From positions 5,397,543-5,461,542 of the forward strand of contig JADWOT020000006.1 of NCBI GenBank assembly GCA_036345935.2: a stretch of 64,000 nt of DNA. The letters run 5' to 3'. Under the pieces are notes generated by a model that did no database searches, was not told the origin of the DNA, and saw nothing but the letters and a program-made list of their open reading frames with translations. Within the stretch, counting starts at the first letter, position 1. Every line of letters starts with the position of its first letter. Shown piece by piece: positions 1-14,400 of the stretch. The translations under genes were made by a program, and so were the position numbers. Source of the stretch: Taenia hydatigena. Its lineage: Eukaryota > Platyhelminthes > Cestoda > Cyclophyllidea > Taeniidae.

Positions 1-3000
1 ACCTGTCCTTAGCATGAAAAATGCAATATTTACCTTAACGACCAAGTCTTCATGACTGCACCCACCAACCCACACACACACACACACACAAACTGGCCTA
101 GACGAATTGTTTTGCAGGTATGTGTGTAAGGAGGCAAAGTCACATGCTGTCTTTCGCTCTCTCTCCCTCCACCTTGGTACACGATGCCATCGTGGCGTTG
201 AACTCTCTCTCGGTCAGGCACTAGCATTAAGTTGCACGTAGTTGTAAGTGCATGGAAGTCGCTGCCTTTATTTGTCTCATTACTTTGTCTGATGTCCCAA
301 ATTATAACATTATGTGCTTGGAGCTGGCAAAAATTACCTTTTCCGGGTTTACGGTCAAACAACCTAATAGGAATGAGAAGTTTAGTCTCTAAACCTCACA
401 GTCATTTAGAAGTGAGCTATAAGTAGCTTAGCAGGAACTCTATTTTCGCCATCTGTTGACCTATTGAACTCTTGAGCTCTTGTATGCAATGTATCGATCT
501 TAATCCGCACGCCAAGGTGTCATTGCTCTCTAAAGACGCTTTGACTGATCCACCAACCCTGTTTACAAGCACTGAAGCTAATTAGTTGTGCCAACGCGGC
601 TCGTGTACTTCTAATCAAAACATGCAGACAATTTTTTTGTCTGATAATTCGTACCTAAACTCTTGCATCTCCTGCATTCAGAGACTTTCGTACCGATGAT
701 GCTAATTGATTTGGATTGTCGTAAACAACTGAACTTATTAAAGAGTAAATATTTTGCAATCACAAAGAGCCTTCAAGGTAAAGTCGGAATCCCCGAGTTT
801 ACGAAGGAGGAGAAGGAAACACACATCAAAGAATGTGAATCGCATTAATTTGTTTGATAGCTCTAAGGGTAAAAATAAGGCTAAACAGCAGCTTTGGAAT
901 GCAGTTGAAGCTTTGTAAGGTGATCTGCGTCGTTCTCAAAGAACATTTAGCATCTGCTCTGACCAAACGGCCAGGATGGATCACCATGGAAGGGGTACTT
1001 ACCAAAGAGACGTTTAGTCATAGATACTATCCGCTAGTATTTAGGCGTTAAATGTTAACTCCTTCTTTTGCACGAGAAAAGGGAGGAGTAAAACCGGCAA
1101 TTCATAGAGCGAAGCATACAGGCAGGCTTGTAGTGGTGATGGTGCTGGTGGTTGCTAGGCCAATGGATTGCACCTTCATGTGTTTGACACAATCAAACTT
1201 TACTTCTTTATCCCACTTCACCTCTCGAAGAGGTGTCATCCTGTTATTCAGCTGTTTGCTTACTGATTGACTGGTTGGGTGGATGACTTGCCATGGGATT
1301 TGGTCACTGTATGACAGCATTCTTTAAGCGAACATATTTGTCATCGTTTCATTCCAAATCTTACACTGGACACTGTACTTGCCTCGTATGTGGTGCATTA
1401 CGTTGAAGACACGATTGCTCCCCATGAATTGTTCATCTGCTTTGAGGTCTGGCAACAATTGTGCTTGAGGTTTACCCACCTTATGTAAACCCATGCAAGG
1501 CGTCGCAGCACCGGAATCCCATCTCGATATTCTACAAAGCGCTAAGCGGTATGCAGTCGTTGCATTTCACAACCTCCTGATCATGATCAAAAAAGGCATA
1601 TGGATGAGGGATGGAAGTGTTGTGAAAACGGATTTCGCAAGAATACCACTTTGGGAGAAATAAGGTCACACAATGTGACGATGTTTATTTCACTAAGTTT
1701 CAGCAGAAGTTTTTCACAATTATGCAACTTATAGATGAAATACTGCACTTTCTTATTAATTCCCGCATATAGTCATACATGGCCTCCAGACAGTTTTGAC
1801 CCTCACGATTTTTGTTGGTAAGTGCGAGTTGCAGGAGTGGCACAGCACGTCCTCGTTCGTGCCAGGCGGAGCTGCGTTGATGACAGCATTACTCGCTACT
1901 GTGCATCTGCCATCCTCTCCTTCGCCACCGCAGATTGGAATGTGTTGTGACGCGAGCTAAGTCCAATAAGAAAGTCTTTTGAGAGAGATTGGCAATTGTC
2001 TCTCCTCTGCCCCGTACTCAGCAGATTTATTTAGCTACTTCCTATCGGTGGCAGTGAGGGTTTCGGCACATTCCTATTCCAAATGTAAATGTAATACAGA
2101 GATGCCTATTTCTACTATTAATCTGATTGGATTGGCTACCTCACTGGTACCATGGATTTTGGACGAGGTAGTTCTATAAATATTACGTTTTTTGGATGAC
2201 GCGATGTTAAATGGAATTAATTAAGACAGGTGGAGTTTATTTTACACATCCTCATCATTGATTCGCCTAAATGTTGATCAATTTTTGAGTTGCTAGCATA
2301 AACTTACACTTCCCTGTGTCACACCTCACAGGGTGAAGCAATTCCTTTGGCACACGCAAAAGTCTTGGCATGCAGCGCTGCCGATTTCATGACCTAAGTT
2401 CCGAATCCATTTACTTCGCAAACAATTTCCTCAATTAATGCGTTTCTGGTTTTGGATAATGCACAACAAGTCCATACCGGTGCAATTTTGAAGCTATCGA
2501 GACCTTTTTCCACTGAAATGGAGAATAACTGCGGACCATATTCACTTAAAGGGTGTACAAAGTCGGAGGCTTCAGTGGCTGCAAAACTAGAGCGAATGTG
2601 TCGTCCTTGACGCTCTCCCACGTAGTCGGTGCTTTATAAACAAAAACTTCTACGAACCGAACGTCCTAGCCATCGAATAGACGTGCAAATTGAAATGCTA
2701 TTTAACCGTCAAGTTATTAACCTCTCTTGGCAAGTTCCTTAGATCTTGAATATCGGCCTGTTTTTGGAACTATACTGTGGAAAGGAAAAAGAGGGAACGG
2801 CCACTTTCTATGCCTAGAAGTAGGTGAATGAATATTGGCCCACTAGCAGGGTTATGTGACAAGGGTCGGGCTCTAAATATGTGCCGTAGGGCTGTGGTTT
2901 CTCTACAATTACTCCTTAACACTTTGTTCTCACTTCAGTGCCAACCAGCTAGTGGAGAGGTGATGAAGGTATCGCAGACAGATCCGTAACGAACTTCCAA

Positions 3001-6000
3001 CAATGCTTTACGCCCATGGCTAGTGCTGCTTCCATTGTTGACTGACTTTCTGCAGAACACAGGCCCGAAGTGATTGCCGAGGGTAGATGTAATTTTCCAC
3101 CTCTCTGTTAAGTCTATCACAGATTTTTCCATGCGCAACCCATGCCCTTCTTCCGAAGCGATAATGTTCAGCCCTCGGTAATAGAAACCAGGGTAGTTGT
3201 CCTTTCGCGTCGTGTTCGCTTTTTACGTCGACTCCTCTTAAACGGATGATAAAATAACACTTACAGAAGGGCTAAGGCCGTCGCCAAGGTCTGAAAGCTC
3301 TGTCGCTGGACGGAAGTACAATGACTATGCCCTGCGCAACCAAACCGAAGGGTTAAATTAACAACCAAATTATCATATTTGTGCTATTTTTGTTTATTCC
3401 TCGTTTTGTCTTACAGTAAAAGGTTCACAAATCTGGATCCCACTCCAATTCGTTAGAATGCTGAAGGAATGAGCTTAAGAGCCTTTAAAGTTCCAGCAAA
3501 TACAATGAAGATCAACAAACGCATGCAGAGTGATTCGCTGACTATCCATTAATACCTACGTTTCAGTGGAAGTGTAACGTGTCTGATAATCGCCAACTCA
3601 GTGCTGCAGTTTCCCACCACATGCATTATACAGATTTCCTTGATGGTAGACGACTGAAGCCCAAGGGATTTGTCGCTTACAACTGACTTATTCAGAAGGA
3701 ATTGTATTAGTCTTTGTGCCTGTTTTATGCATGAATTGCAAACAAAACCGTGATCGCTCGTCAAACCTTCGAGAGCTAAATCTTGAACACCAATCCCCTG
3801 ATTTTAACTTTAGCTTACGCAGCTCCACCTGTCCTTAGCCATTAGGCTTGGCCAAGCACTTCGCTTTCGAAAGAGTCTCGAGTCCTGAGTCAACAGATCA
3901 GTCCGGCTCCCATGATGAGACGAGCAGATAGTGAGATAAAGCTGAGAAAGAAGACGCTCGCTCCTAGGAGATTGAAGGGAATGGAAGGTGAGATGGAGAA
4001 CTTATTGCTGTAAAATAAACAGAAAGTGTCAAATAACTTAAGCGGATTCACGCTCCAATCAGCTGACAGGTAATTAAAAGACATCCAATCATTTACTTCA
4101 CCAGTGTTGGACAACTTGTATTGTCAAAACGTGTCAATCGTAACCGGCCGAGCGGTAGGATTAACTGGCAATTACGGCTGTAGAAGAGGAAAGATGACAT
4201 TTCAAGGTGCAGAAAACGCTTGTGGCCTCCTGTGTAACATCATGCTGCCAAATTTACACCTTTATCCCTGCAAGAAACAGCTTTTGCATAGAAATGATTA
4301 AACTCTCTCAGGACAGCCTAAATCACCGTCATTGTTGTTGAAGCTGCATGCTTCCACTGTTTTGACACCCGTCCCAATTCTAAGATGAAATTACGTACCC
4401 GGATTTCGCTACGTGTAATGACGCGATCCAAAAACTGTTGGCATTTCTTCTTGAAATGCGAAATCAGAAGGCGCGGTCGAATGCTAGTGGCTGCTGCTTT
4501 CGCAGAACGACTTCACACTAGCGCAATTTTACGGCTGGTTTTGCCATTCTGCCCAAGAGATGAATGCTCGGAGAAGTGAAGTTTTGGACCTAGAACCATC
4601 ACCCCACCACTGGAATATTGGCCATCCCATTGTGTTCGAGAATTGTACCATACTCTTGTGTAAGTTGCTATCCTCAAGTTCAGATTTCACGCCTTTTTCA
4701 GGCAACCTACGGTGATGCCCCTCCACTCCATCACTAATTCTTGCCACGTTAATGATTAGGGCCCAAACTAGACAATATGCTTAGAAAGAAAACGTACTAC
4801 CTGTGATACTCACTTAATTTAATGCTCATAATACAGCGAAGCCCAGTAAAGAAATGAATTTATTTTTATACTTTAAAACGTAAAACACCCATTTGATTTG
4901 TAATTTCTCTCATTGTTGTGGGGTGAAGCCTGGTAATGTGTAAACTTTACGGCTAAAAGTGTGGCTTCAAGGATTATTTTTTGATGCTGAAGAAAAATTT
5001 TCACGGCAATTTTCAAGTACACTTTAATTATCTGAAAAGTAGCACAGCCGTTCTGAGGTTCTTTTATCTCTTGATTCTGGGTAGCATAATGTGTTCACGA
5101 AACTGTTTAAGGAATATTATTAGATTGAATTACCCTGATGACATTGATCAAGCCTTAACTAATTGATTGATAAAACCTTGACATTGTTAGATAAATTTAC
5201 GTGTTCACTCCCTTTCGCCACTCAAAAGATGCTTGGTCACAATAAACTTTTTACAGTGGACACAAATGCTGTTTATAGATTGTAAAGTTGACAGCAACAC
5301 ATCAAATTAATGTACTATTTGCTATGTAAGAATTCGTCCACTTATTATTTGAGGATCAGCGACTATTGCCTCCGGAACATTTAATTTTGCTTTGGTTATT
5401 ATTGAGAAGATGCACCATCACCGCTTACAACTTCCATTTTTGTCTCTAGCTGGCATCTGATTTCACCGAATTTGGAACAATCTTTTTAGGAGCATAAACG
5501 AGACAAAAGCCATGATACGCATTTAGTCATGGGTTAGGGCGTAACTAGCTCAAGAACACATGACAATCCAAGCTGACTTGAGAGATTGCGCTCCACCACA
5601 CATTTTTTACTTTTGATGCCAGAGTGGGTAAATGCGTTAAGAGCCTCAGACAAAGCACTTGGCACTGCTCAGGGTGGTGGATAGGACCGTTTCCCAAACA
5701 ATTCTTGCCCCTCAGAGTGGATTGGTCAGAGAAAACGATTACCGCGCAGACAATAAGCAAACACTGTTAATTTCTATTGTTACCTGGTTGTTACACAAAT
5801 TAACGTTTAACTCAGGCTCAGTAACAAATTATACTAGCTGTCGCTCACAAAAAGGAGATCATTCGATACACAGTTAACCTTTACAGAATGGTAAGGAACA
5901 ATAAAGGTACTTTTGCAAGTACCCTGGAGAATATTGTGTCTCATTCCCCCTTAAGAAATAAAGGGCAAAATTATGCTTAAAATCATTGGTGCACCTCGCT

Positions 6001-8482
6001 CACTTTACCGCTATTTGACCTTTGTGCTACTTTAAACAAAATTGGGAGAATACAACTTTTTAAATAAAGGCATTGATATTTTAGTAGATTTTTGGAAGCC
6101 AATGTTCGTCTTAACCTTTAATTAATACCTTCTGTTGGTTGCACGAGTTTTTAAGTAATTACAATGTTTCCTTTGCTTATATTCGTCAATCGCCCTTCTA
6201 ATATTTACCTTGCATGAATTGATAATAAAATTGTTCCATCGTCGTTATTAAAAAGGCAGTAAGTTTCTACTAGTAGCTTTTGGCGTGATGGTTAAGCATC
6301 GACTCAAATCCTTTCTATTTTATGAAAACCGTGTAACTGATGCGTTTGAGGGCAGGCGTCTATTTTTTTGCCTCTTCTTCGCTCTTAAGTGCATGTGACC
6401 TTTCTGTCGGCCTTTGCCACTGGGGCAATAGGCAGGGCGCTGCAAAACTCAATTCCTTTGATGTACTAGGTCATATTAAAGTAGTTGGATCAAAGCAATT
6501 ACATTAAATTTTCAATTTTGCTTTATAATTAAAATTCCCCTCGTGCAAACGATGTGCCTTTTGCCACAATGGGAATTATATTGCTAGCGAAGCATGGTTT
6601 TTCGCTGTGTTATTTTTTTAGAGCTGACTAGAAGTCTTCGAAACCGACTCGTGCCTAATATGGGCGTTTAACGTGATTAATGAAATTCCCCTTTCCCCCT
6701 CTCCATATGGCCACCTCCATTGACACCGTATCCGCCGTCCCTTTAGTCGCGACAGTGTGCATTGTGTCGCTGTGCGGTACAGCGAATCACGTGATACATT
6801 GTTCAGTCAAACAATGCTTCAGTTCGCCTATCCACCAATGCAATCCACGACCCTTAAACAAGAGTTATGCATGCTGAAGACCTGTCAAGGGTGCATGAGC
6901 AAATGAGAGGCAGCAGCAGTAGTAGCAATGAGCAATTGACAATTATGAATGCGTTGTCAAACAGTTAATGCATTCTTCTACTTGCCTGCCCTCCTGTCTT
7001 TCGTCACTTGTTCCGTTTACTCCCTTGCAGAAAGTCAGAACTGGAACTAAATGGTAGAGCGGCAGTTGCCTAAAACATTAACTTCCCATTCTCCTCCAGT
7101 TTCGGTTCCTTTATTATCACTTCTGTTAGCAATCCGCCTGTGACGAAGTCTAGGCTCATTCGCCTACAAGGAGGCCACGGAACTGGCGGAAATAAACATT
7201 ACCTGAGCTTCCTTGTTGAACTGATGACAATCCCGGTGAAGTTATTAACGGAAATGGACTGGCCGTTTGCTGTAAACTCCATCTACTCGTCGGCATGTTT
7301 TCTCCAACATTTCCCCGACCTCAGGTATTTATATAAGAGCCTTCTGCTTTGATTCAAACTCTTCAAGCTCTTATTAGATCTTTGGATCGTTAATACACTG
7401 CCTAAGAAGAGGTCGAAGGCTACTAAATGAAAGAATAGACAGTAGAAAGAGTGTTTTGATTGTCATCACTGCCTTGACAGGCTCTGCCCCTTTGCACAAC
7501 ACTTTACTAATAACTATCAGCATGGAAGAGGTTTTCTTAAATCCCACGCCCAAGTGCTAAGCCTATAGCCAGAAGACGCATCGAGGATGGAAAGGAAGTG
7601 GAGGGAGCGAGAGAAGCATTTAAAAAAGAATTTACTGTATGGCACCTTCAAAGTAGGAGCGATGGCAATACACACGATAATGTCAATAGCCTGTATAGAT
7701 ATACGATATAAAATTGGCGTAGAGAGGAGCAAATGGTTGACACGCGCGTGTGGTTGAGTATGGATATATGTATAGATGCGTGTGGGTGTCGGTGTTTGAA
7801 TGACCGGGGGAAACAGCCTTGTTAGGTGCAATAGAGGGGGGAGCAACACGCGAGAGGCGCAATCTAAGAAGGAAAAGGAGAGAAGGGTGAAGGGGAGGGG
7901 GAGGGGTGAATCTTGCTCTAAGAGAAGAATCTTACACAGTGGAAGGTGTACAAACAAGCGCGTAAAAAATAGAGAACCCATCCACCCACAGGTTTGTGTC
8001 TGCGGGAATACAATCTATGGCGCGAGGATGGGCGAAAATGAGGAAGAGGGCCGAACACAGCAATTCACGTACATTTTCGGGAGAGAGAATTCGCTCGGTA
8101 AAGACACGTGTGAATGCGTATATGCTCCCTGAAACATTCTGCGTCTGTACGCAAATACAAACATGAACGGCAGATCTCAAAGTGGCGCTCTTAGAGGGTA
8201 GGATGAAAGACACTGAGTAAGGGATGTAGGGAGGGTATACAATCAAACGCACACTCCCAAATACGCAGAATTGAGGTAAGGCTGACAGTTTGGAGGGCAA
8301 GTGGACGACAACAGAGACGGTCTTGCTAGCAAAGACAGAGACCTGAGATAATGATGGGCGTGTGTAAGCATGAGTGGGTTCGCATTCTCACCAGTGACAA
8401 CATCAAAAACAGGTGACATATGTATGAATAGGAAGAGGAAGGGAAAGGGAAGAGAAGAACATGATAGGGAGCAGCCTCACAT
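1..8482. other. Gene-poor region downstream of the bZIP gene
   Basis: No reading frame here resembles a known protein; the open frames are short and lack a plausible exon structure. A (CA)n tract lies at 71-90. From about 7500 to 8482 the plus strand is purine-rich, so the minus strand is pyrimidine-rich. That part lies directly downstream of the bZIP stop codon and may be its 3' untranslated region. No AATAAA was seen close to that stop on the minus strand. Confidence 0.5.
71..90. repeat. (CA)n microsatellite
   Basis: Ten uninterrupted CA units are visible. Confidence 0.95.
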
Positions 8483-11400
8483 CTACTGAGTCTTATCAGG
8501 ATCTGGTTTGCCTACACTTTGTTGTTGTTGCTGTTGCTGTTTTTGGAGTTGTGATAATCGATGCTGCTCATTGCCAAAGCGTTTGAGAACTCGTTTGACG
8601 GGGTGGATGTGAGGTGAGGAGGACGGGGGCCGATTATCCATCTCGTCTTCGGGGAACTTCGGTTTCTGCTCGGGGAGAGAGGACATCCATGCACTGCTAG
8701 AGTAATCGGCTTCTTCACCCTTCCTTGTTCCGCCACTACCACCACCGCCAGCAGCACTAGCTCCACTCTCCTTGAGCGCAGAAAGACCGTGAAGTAAAAG
8801 TAGTCGTTGTTGAGTCTGTGAAACGGGCGACTTGAGGAGGGTCAGATCACTGGAGACTGGCCGAGAAGCGGAGGAATCGGCATCCATTTCCGAGGAAGCG
8901 CGGAAATTGTTGGCAGTGCCCCCACTGGCGTCGGGTGTGGCGACGGTAGGCTGAGGTGAGGACAAACGCGGTGGTGGTTTGCGGTGGGGATGGTGATGGT
9001 GGTGAGCGGCCGAAGGAGCGGATGGAGCAGAGTCTACAAAATCCATCCCACTTCCCTCGCTGCCCGCACCGCCACCGCCACCGCCACCACCAAGTCTCCG
9101 GTCATTGGAGAGTCCCGGAGGGTTCTGCAATTGCGTCTGTTGGACGGTTGGATCCAGAAAGGCGCCTGCACATAGCGCTTTCATCTTCTGCAATTCCTCG
9201 ATCAACTGACGGTTTTGGTCTTGCAGTATAGCTACTTGACGCTCCAAACAACGCACGTACTCCTTCTTCTTGCGACGGCATTCTCTCGCCGCTTCCCTGC
9301 AGCATGGAAATAACGGGTAAAACAGCAATACAGCGACTCATTCGTAAGCTAAATGGAGATTCTAGTCTTGGTGAAATATGAATGGAACGCATTTAAGGAA
9401 GTCCCACAGAAATAAGAGTTTTTTATCTCTTTACTCTAAGATCCATGATGGTGTTCTAGTACCGAATATACGGGTTGATTATCTACCTTAAAACTATCTA
9501 AGGGAGCTATGCAGCACTGGGCTAACCGTTAAGACTTCCAAAATGCAGACACATAAGAAATCCAACATACTTAGAGGAAGTGAACTACGAATAGGATCAG
9601 AAGTATGGCGTCGCTCCTTTTCAATATTAATGACAGCACTTTGCCAGTAAATACACAGTCAATCTGTCAACCAGACGACGCTCTAAGGAAGTCTGACAGT
9701 CAAATTTCATTCACTAAGTCGGGGGGTTTCCCAAATCCAGTCAGATGAGGTTCCAGCACACAAATACGTTTAATGCAAATGTCAACTATGACTATTCATC
9801 GGTAAATGTGGAGTTGATTTGCTCTAATTTGATAAAGATCTCACGAAGTCAAATGAGAGCCAAAGGGTTGTTGATCAAACAATAAGAGGACTTCAAAATA
9901 CACCGAAGCCACGTCTACCATTAATTGGGTGTGGTTTACTTAACGTGTTTGCTACCAGTGCTGCAAATGTGTGTGACGCCCCAAGCTTCTTGATTCGTGA
10001 GCCCAGCGTCACGAATCTGTGGCATGTGTTTCTCGATCATTTTGCAGTACCTGATTACACAAATCCTCGTGATAAACGGAATAGTTAAGTTTAAAACTAT
10101 AAATCGGGTGCAAAGTGTTCGTGCTCTAAGGACAAATGTATTTTTACAGGTATTGAGAAATAGTTGACCTGACTAAAAAAAATCAACGATGCTGGGCACC
10201 ACATTAGACAGATGCATCTTAGTTGATAGTGACAGGGAATTGTTAAAAAAGAAAGTAACCATACACAGGCACCCGCACAATAAAAATCGCGGTCAAAAGA
10301 TCCAAAGCACGGGGGCGAGCGCATGGCAGTAATGGCAACAACAGTGGTAGCACACGCGGTAGTCACAGCAAGACGCAAGAGGCGCAGCGATGTAACATTA
10401 CATTACGAACACGCCCTCAAACGCTACGTTGTTGTTTTGTCCAAAAGCGTGCCATTTGTGCGGAGACGCGAGCCCGCTCGTCCGCACAACAGTAAATATG
10501 TACATGAGAGGAGGGGGAGAGAGAGGGAGAACGCCCTCCACGGGTTGGTCGCATCAAGGTCGTAGGCAAAAGACCAACCTGGATGACCAATGACATGAGG
10601 GTGAAGCGAAGCGAGGCTTGGCTAGGCAAACGCGTCTATACGTGTCTGCTCGCGCGTGCCTGATTGTATGCGACGCAGTGTGGTGATCGTAGTAAACAGG
10701 TTAACGATGACGAGACGGTGGAAGCCACACAGTGGCGTCCAGGCCGCTTCATCGAAACACCGCGAGCACATCCACGTATGCACACAAGCACATTTCGGCT
10801 AGTGGAAGCACATGTTGTGCGTAGCGTGTTAAAAAAGAACGTCCTCCTCCCTCCTTCCCTCCTCTGCCTCGTCCCAAAGTAAAGCACGCACTTCTAATCA
10901 TGATTTGGTGGAGGGTTTGGTTAAGTGTATTCAGCTGGAATGCGATGACGACCGTGGTTGGAGTGAGGGTACTAAGTCGTCACAGTACGTAGGTGCTGGG
11001 AAAGTGAGCGAAAGGTGATGAACAAGTGAATGCAGAGAAAGAAGCTAAAATGTGTATTGTTACAGGAGGGAACAGCTTTGTGGGACCTGAGTATTTGCTT
11101 GGAAATGTGTATAAGTGGTTAGAAAAAGCAGGAAATAAGGACCTCATATTTTTTCGCCATTTGTGACAAATGTATTTAAGAATCACTGGGTTACGCATTA
11201 GCCTCCCAATGGACATTTGGAGACCATCAACAAAAACTGTTCCTTGCTCTAACAACATCAACACTTGGACTAGCGAACTGACCCATTCAACTGTTGCTCA
11301 ACGACTAAAAAGGATGTAATTTTCTTGAGAGCGCAAGCATTCAACGTCTGTTTTATTGTTATTGGCATCAAATGACGCCGAACACTTGTCACATAAGCAT

Positions 11401-14400
11401 GTGATGATAGTAACGAGGATGTTAAGAAAAATGGCAGTTTCTGAAGACAAGTTGGAATGAACTGTATATCTGTAAATTGTAGCTGAATCCCCCATCCTTT
11501 TTTTACGAATATTCCAAATTAGGTTTTCGGAAAAAAGAGAAGGAGTTGAAATAGTCTTTTCAATGATATGGCCATATGAGAGTGAATTGTACCAAACGAC
11601 AATGAGAAATTAATTTAAAGCAGAATAAACACCACAAATTAAACGCACAATTTACTTGAATTCCAGTTAAAAGACAAGTCACTGTCATCTCACTTCACTG
11701 AGTACCGATTTTGACTCTGGGCTAGTCACACATTCGGTTTTGCAATTGCCTATCAATGCTTGTCTTTGACATCCCACCAGAATCGCCTATCAACGAGGAA
11801 ACCGATTCGCTGAAAAATTAAGGAGGATAGGAGAGCAGTGTATGTGGCTGGAATGATTTACCATTCAATCGTGAAAATAGACGAAAACAGCAGTTCTACA
11901 ATAACAAGGCGCTGCCGACATGAAAGCTGAGATGAGGTAATAAAACCTACACAGACAAGTTCACACAACAGCAGTGCATACAAAATACGGTATAACGAAA
12001 AAAAATAAGGGATTTGCATACCCCAGAACAGGTTACAGACGGATAGACAACCGAAATGAAAAGTAGGAACACGACCCTGTTTGAAGGCGGTGGAATTTTG
12101 ACAAGTGACAAGGCGGATCAGGGAGGGTGTCACGGCCAAGGTGGTAGGGATAACAGGAGTAAAATCATTTCCACGAATATCCCACTAAACTAACAAAGCA
12201 ATTCTACTGTTTTATTCTCCAGTCATTAGAACACGTTTGGTTAAAAATAAAACTCCCAAAACAAATGTTGAGCCACATTTTTTTAAGATAAAAATACCTT
12301 CCCATGTTTTGTTTACCTCCTCCGATAGTCAGGTGTTACGGAAAATAGCCTTTTCAAACGTAAAAATAAAGAAACAACTACCCATTAATAAATTATGCAT
12401 GTCTTACAAGAAAGCTTCATTGCAGAAAAAAATGGGACAGCTTTTCAGGAAAACTTAAGAGCTCCGTGAACATTCAAACAGTTAAACTCTAACAAAATCC
12501 GCATTTCTTTTTCTAAAAAAAGTTAAATAGGATGAATGCATCTTGTTGAATAGGTCAAAAGCCGAACACACTCAAGTCTTCCAGTTGAATAGGGATAAAG
12601 GTGAGCAAACAAGCAATTTTCGGAAGGACTTTTAGCCGATTTTAAATTCAAACGCAACGGGCATATAGATGTTGACATTCTCCGAGCCCACTGCATCTCC
12701 AGGCTTTCGAATAAACAATTCTGCCCTCGAATTTCCAGCTCCACATGAGTATCCACATTATCATCGAAAACCCCAAACCTGCGACCGGGCTGAGAGAAAT
12801 CCGGTCAACAGGAGTCTTAACATTTACGCAAGAGGATAAGGAAGCAAGGAGTTTAGCAGAATGACAATGGCCCTAATAACATATCTGACTATGCTGAACT
12901 TTTCAGCTTCCAGCGATTCAGTTTTAGAGCTAACGCGATGTTATGCCCATAACGTTTATGGCATAGGTCTCCTAGCTCTTCCATACGCTCATACGATGAG
13001 CATTCAAACCAAATTGGGACTTTTAATATCACGGCCATAAAAAGGCATGTGACCATGGCCATGAAAGTGCCAATTGTCTTAATTATGCCCTTTCACTAAT
13101 AACCGGGAAGGCTGTCGCGACACCGGTCATCAACATGGCAGATATCAGGGCGTGGATGAGGCAGCGAAGTATCCTATGAACGAAGATGTAAATGCTCGTG
13201 CCTACAGGAGGCTTCAGGCAGTATGGCGAAGGAATGCTCAACAGCTCAGCAATAAGTACTGTGAATAGGAATAGCATTTCAAAAACATCCGTACCTCTGT
13301 CAGTGATAACCCCACTAGTGACAGGTCTGTTGTCATTCCTGTAAACACCTATACCGTGAACGGAATGTCCGGTTTGAGACGCCTGTCTGACGCATGGCTT
13401 GCAGGTGTGAGACCGTGCAAGAGGTCAATCTTTCAGTAAGAAGGCGGTGAGCACGAGCATTCACCACCACTTTCAATTTGAAAAATCAAACGCGAACCCA
13501 GTAGCAAAACATTCTAGGAAGTCACAGCATAGTTCAGCCATACTGAAGCTGCTTTCCGAGCATTAGTTGAACCCCGATATGATGTACTAGCAGAAATATC
13601 CCAGAAAAACAAATCCAGTCTCAACTGCTTGAAGCTCGTTTCTTTCTAATTATGAAATTAAAGGTCATAATTGGGCTTGGACCCCTTGCTCAAAAAAACT
13701 ACTTTTCAATCTATATGCCTAGTAGATTCTTGAGAAAGAACATGGCATACAACAAGACCACCAAAACAGATAGATATGGGTAGTCAAAATAGGATTTCAA
13801 CTAGTGCTTAGACTTGCTGCCACTGCAATCGCTGCCAAATGAGTACAGCGTGATGATAACACGTGGTATACGTGTGATCGGAATTAAAGACCTGTGGCAA
13901 GCCAAAACGAGACGACAATAGATACAAAAACTGGTGTCATCATCAGCATCATGCGTGCATGTGCTGGAGGCATGAGCAAACACACACGCACACACACAGG
14001 GTAAAATCCGTAACGAATGTACACGCAGCTGTCACATGCCAAGCGTCATGACCACAAATGTCATCCCCATGTGTGTGCAATGGGAGGAGTGCGCGCTTAC
14101 AAGGCAAGTTGTCGCGATGGTGACTTTGTAAAGCTCCTGATCTGGAAGAAACACTACTTTGCAAATACCAGTGATGAGCATATCACGTAAGACGGAGTAA
14201 CTGTCACTCTCCCATTGACGGATGAATCAGTAATGCTAATACCATGTGCGTTACACCGCGTCACGCCATGTCATTAGGTCCGGGTTCTCGCCTTTTTTTT
14301 CACAAGATGACAAGGCGCAAAATTACTTGATCACCTAAAGTGTTAGAAGTTCGAAAGTCGCTGATTTTGAAGATGCGCAATCATTATTCAGGGATAAGGT

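Noticed and set aside
6285..6325. tRNA-like A-box TGGCGTGATGGTTAAGC followed by GACTCAAATCC
   Set aside because: The A-box and B-box-like parts are only about ten bases apart, and no cloverleaf or acceptor stem can be drawn.
7800..8300. Open frames of 110-154 codons on both strands downstream of the bZIP stop
   Set aside because: They overlap each other in opposite directions in a purine-rich tract that avoids stops, and none resembles a protein. A 3' untranslated region is more likely.
8956..9392. Open frames overlapping the bZIP exon 3 in other frames
   Set aside because: They are shadows of the repetitive Gly/Pro/His codons in the real exon.
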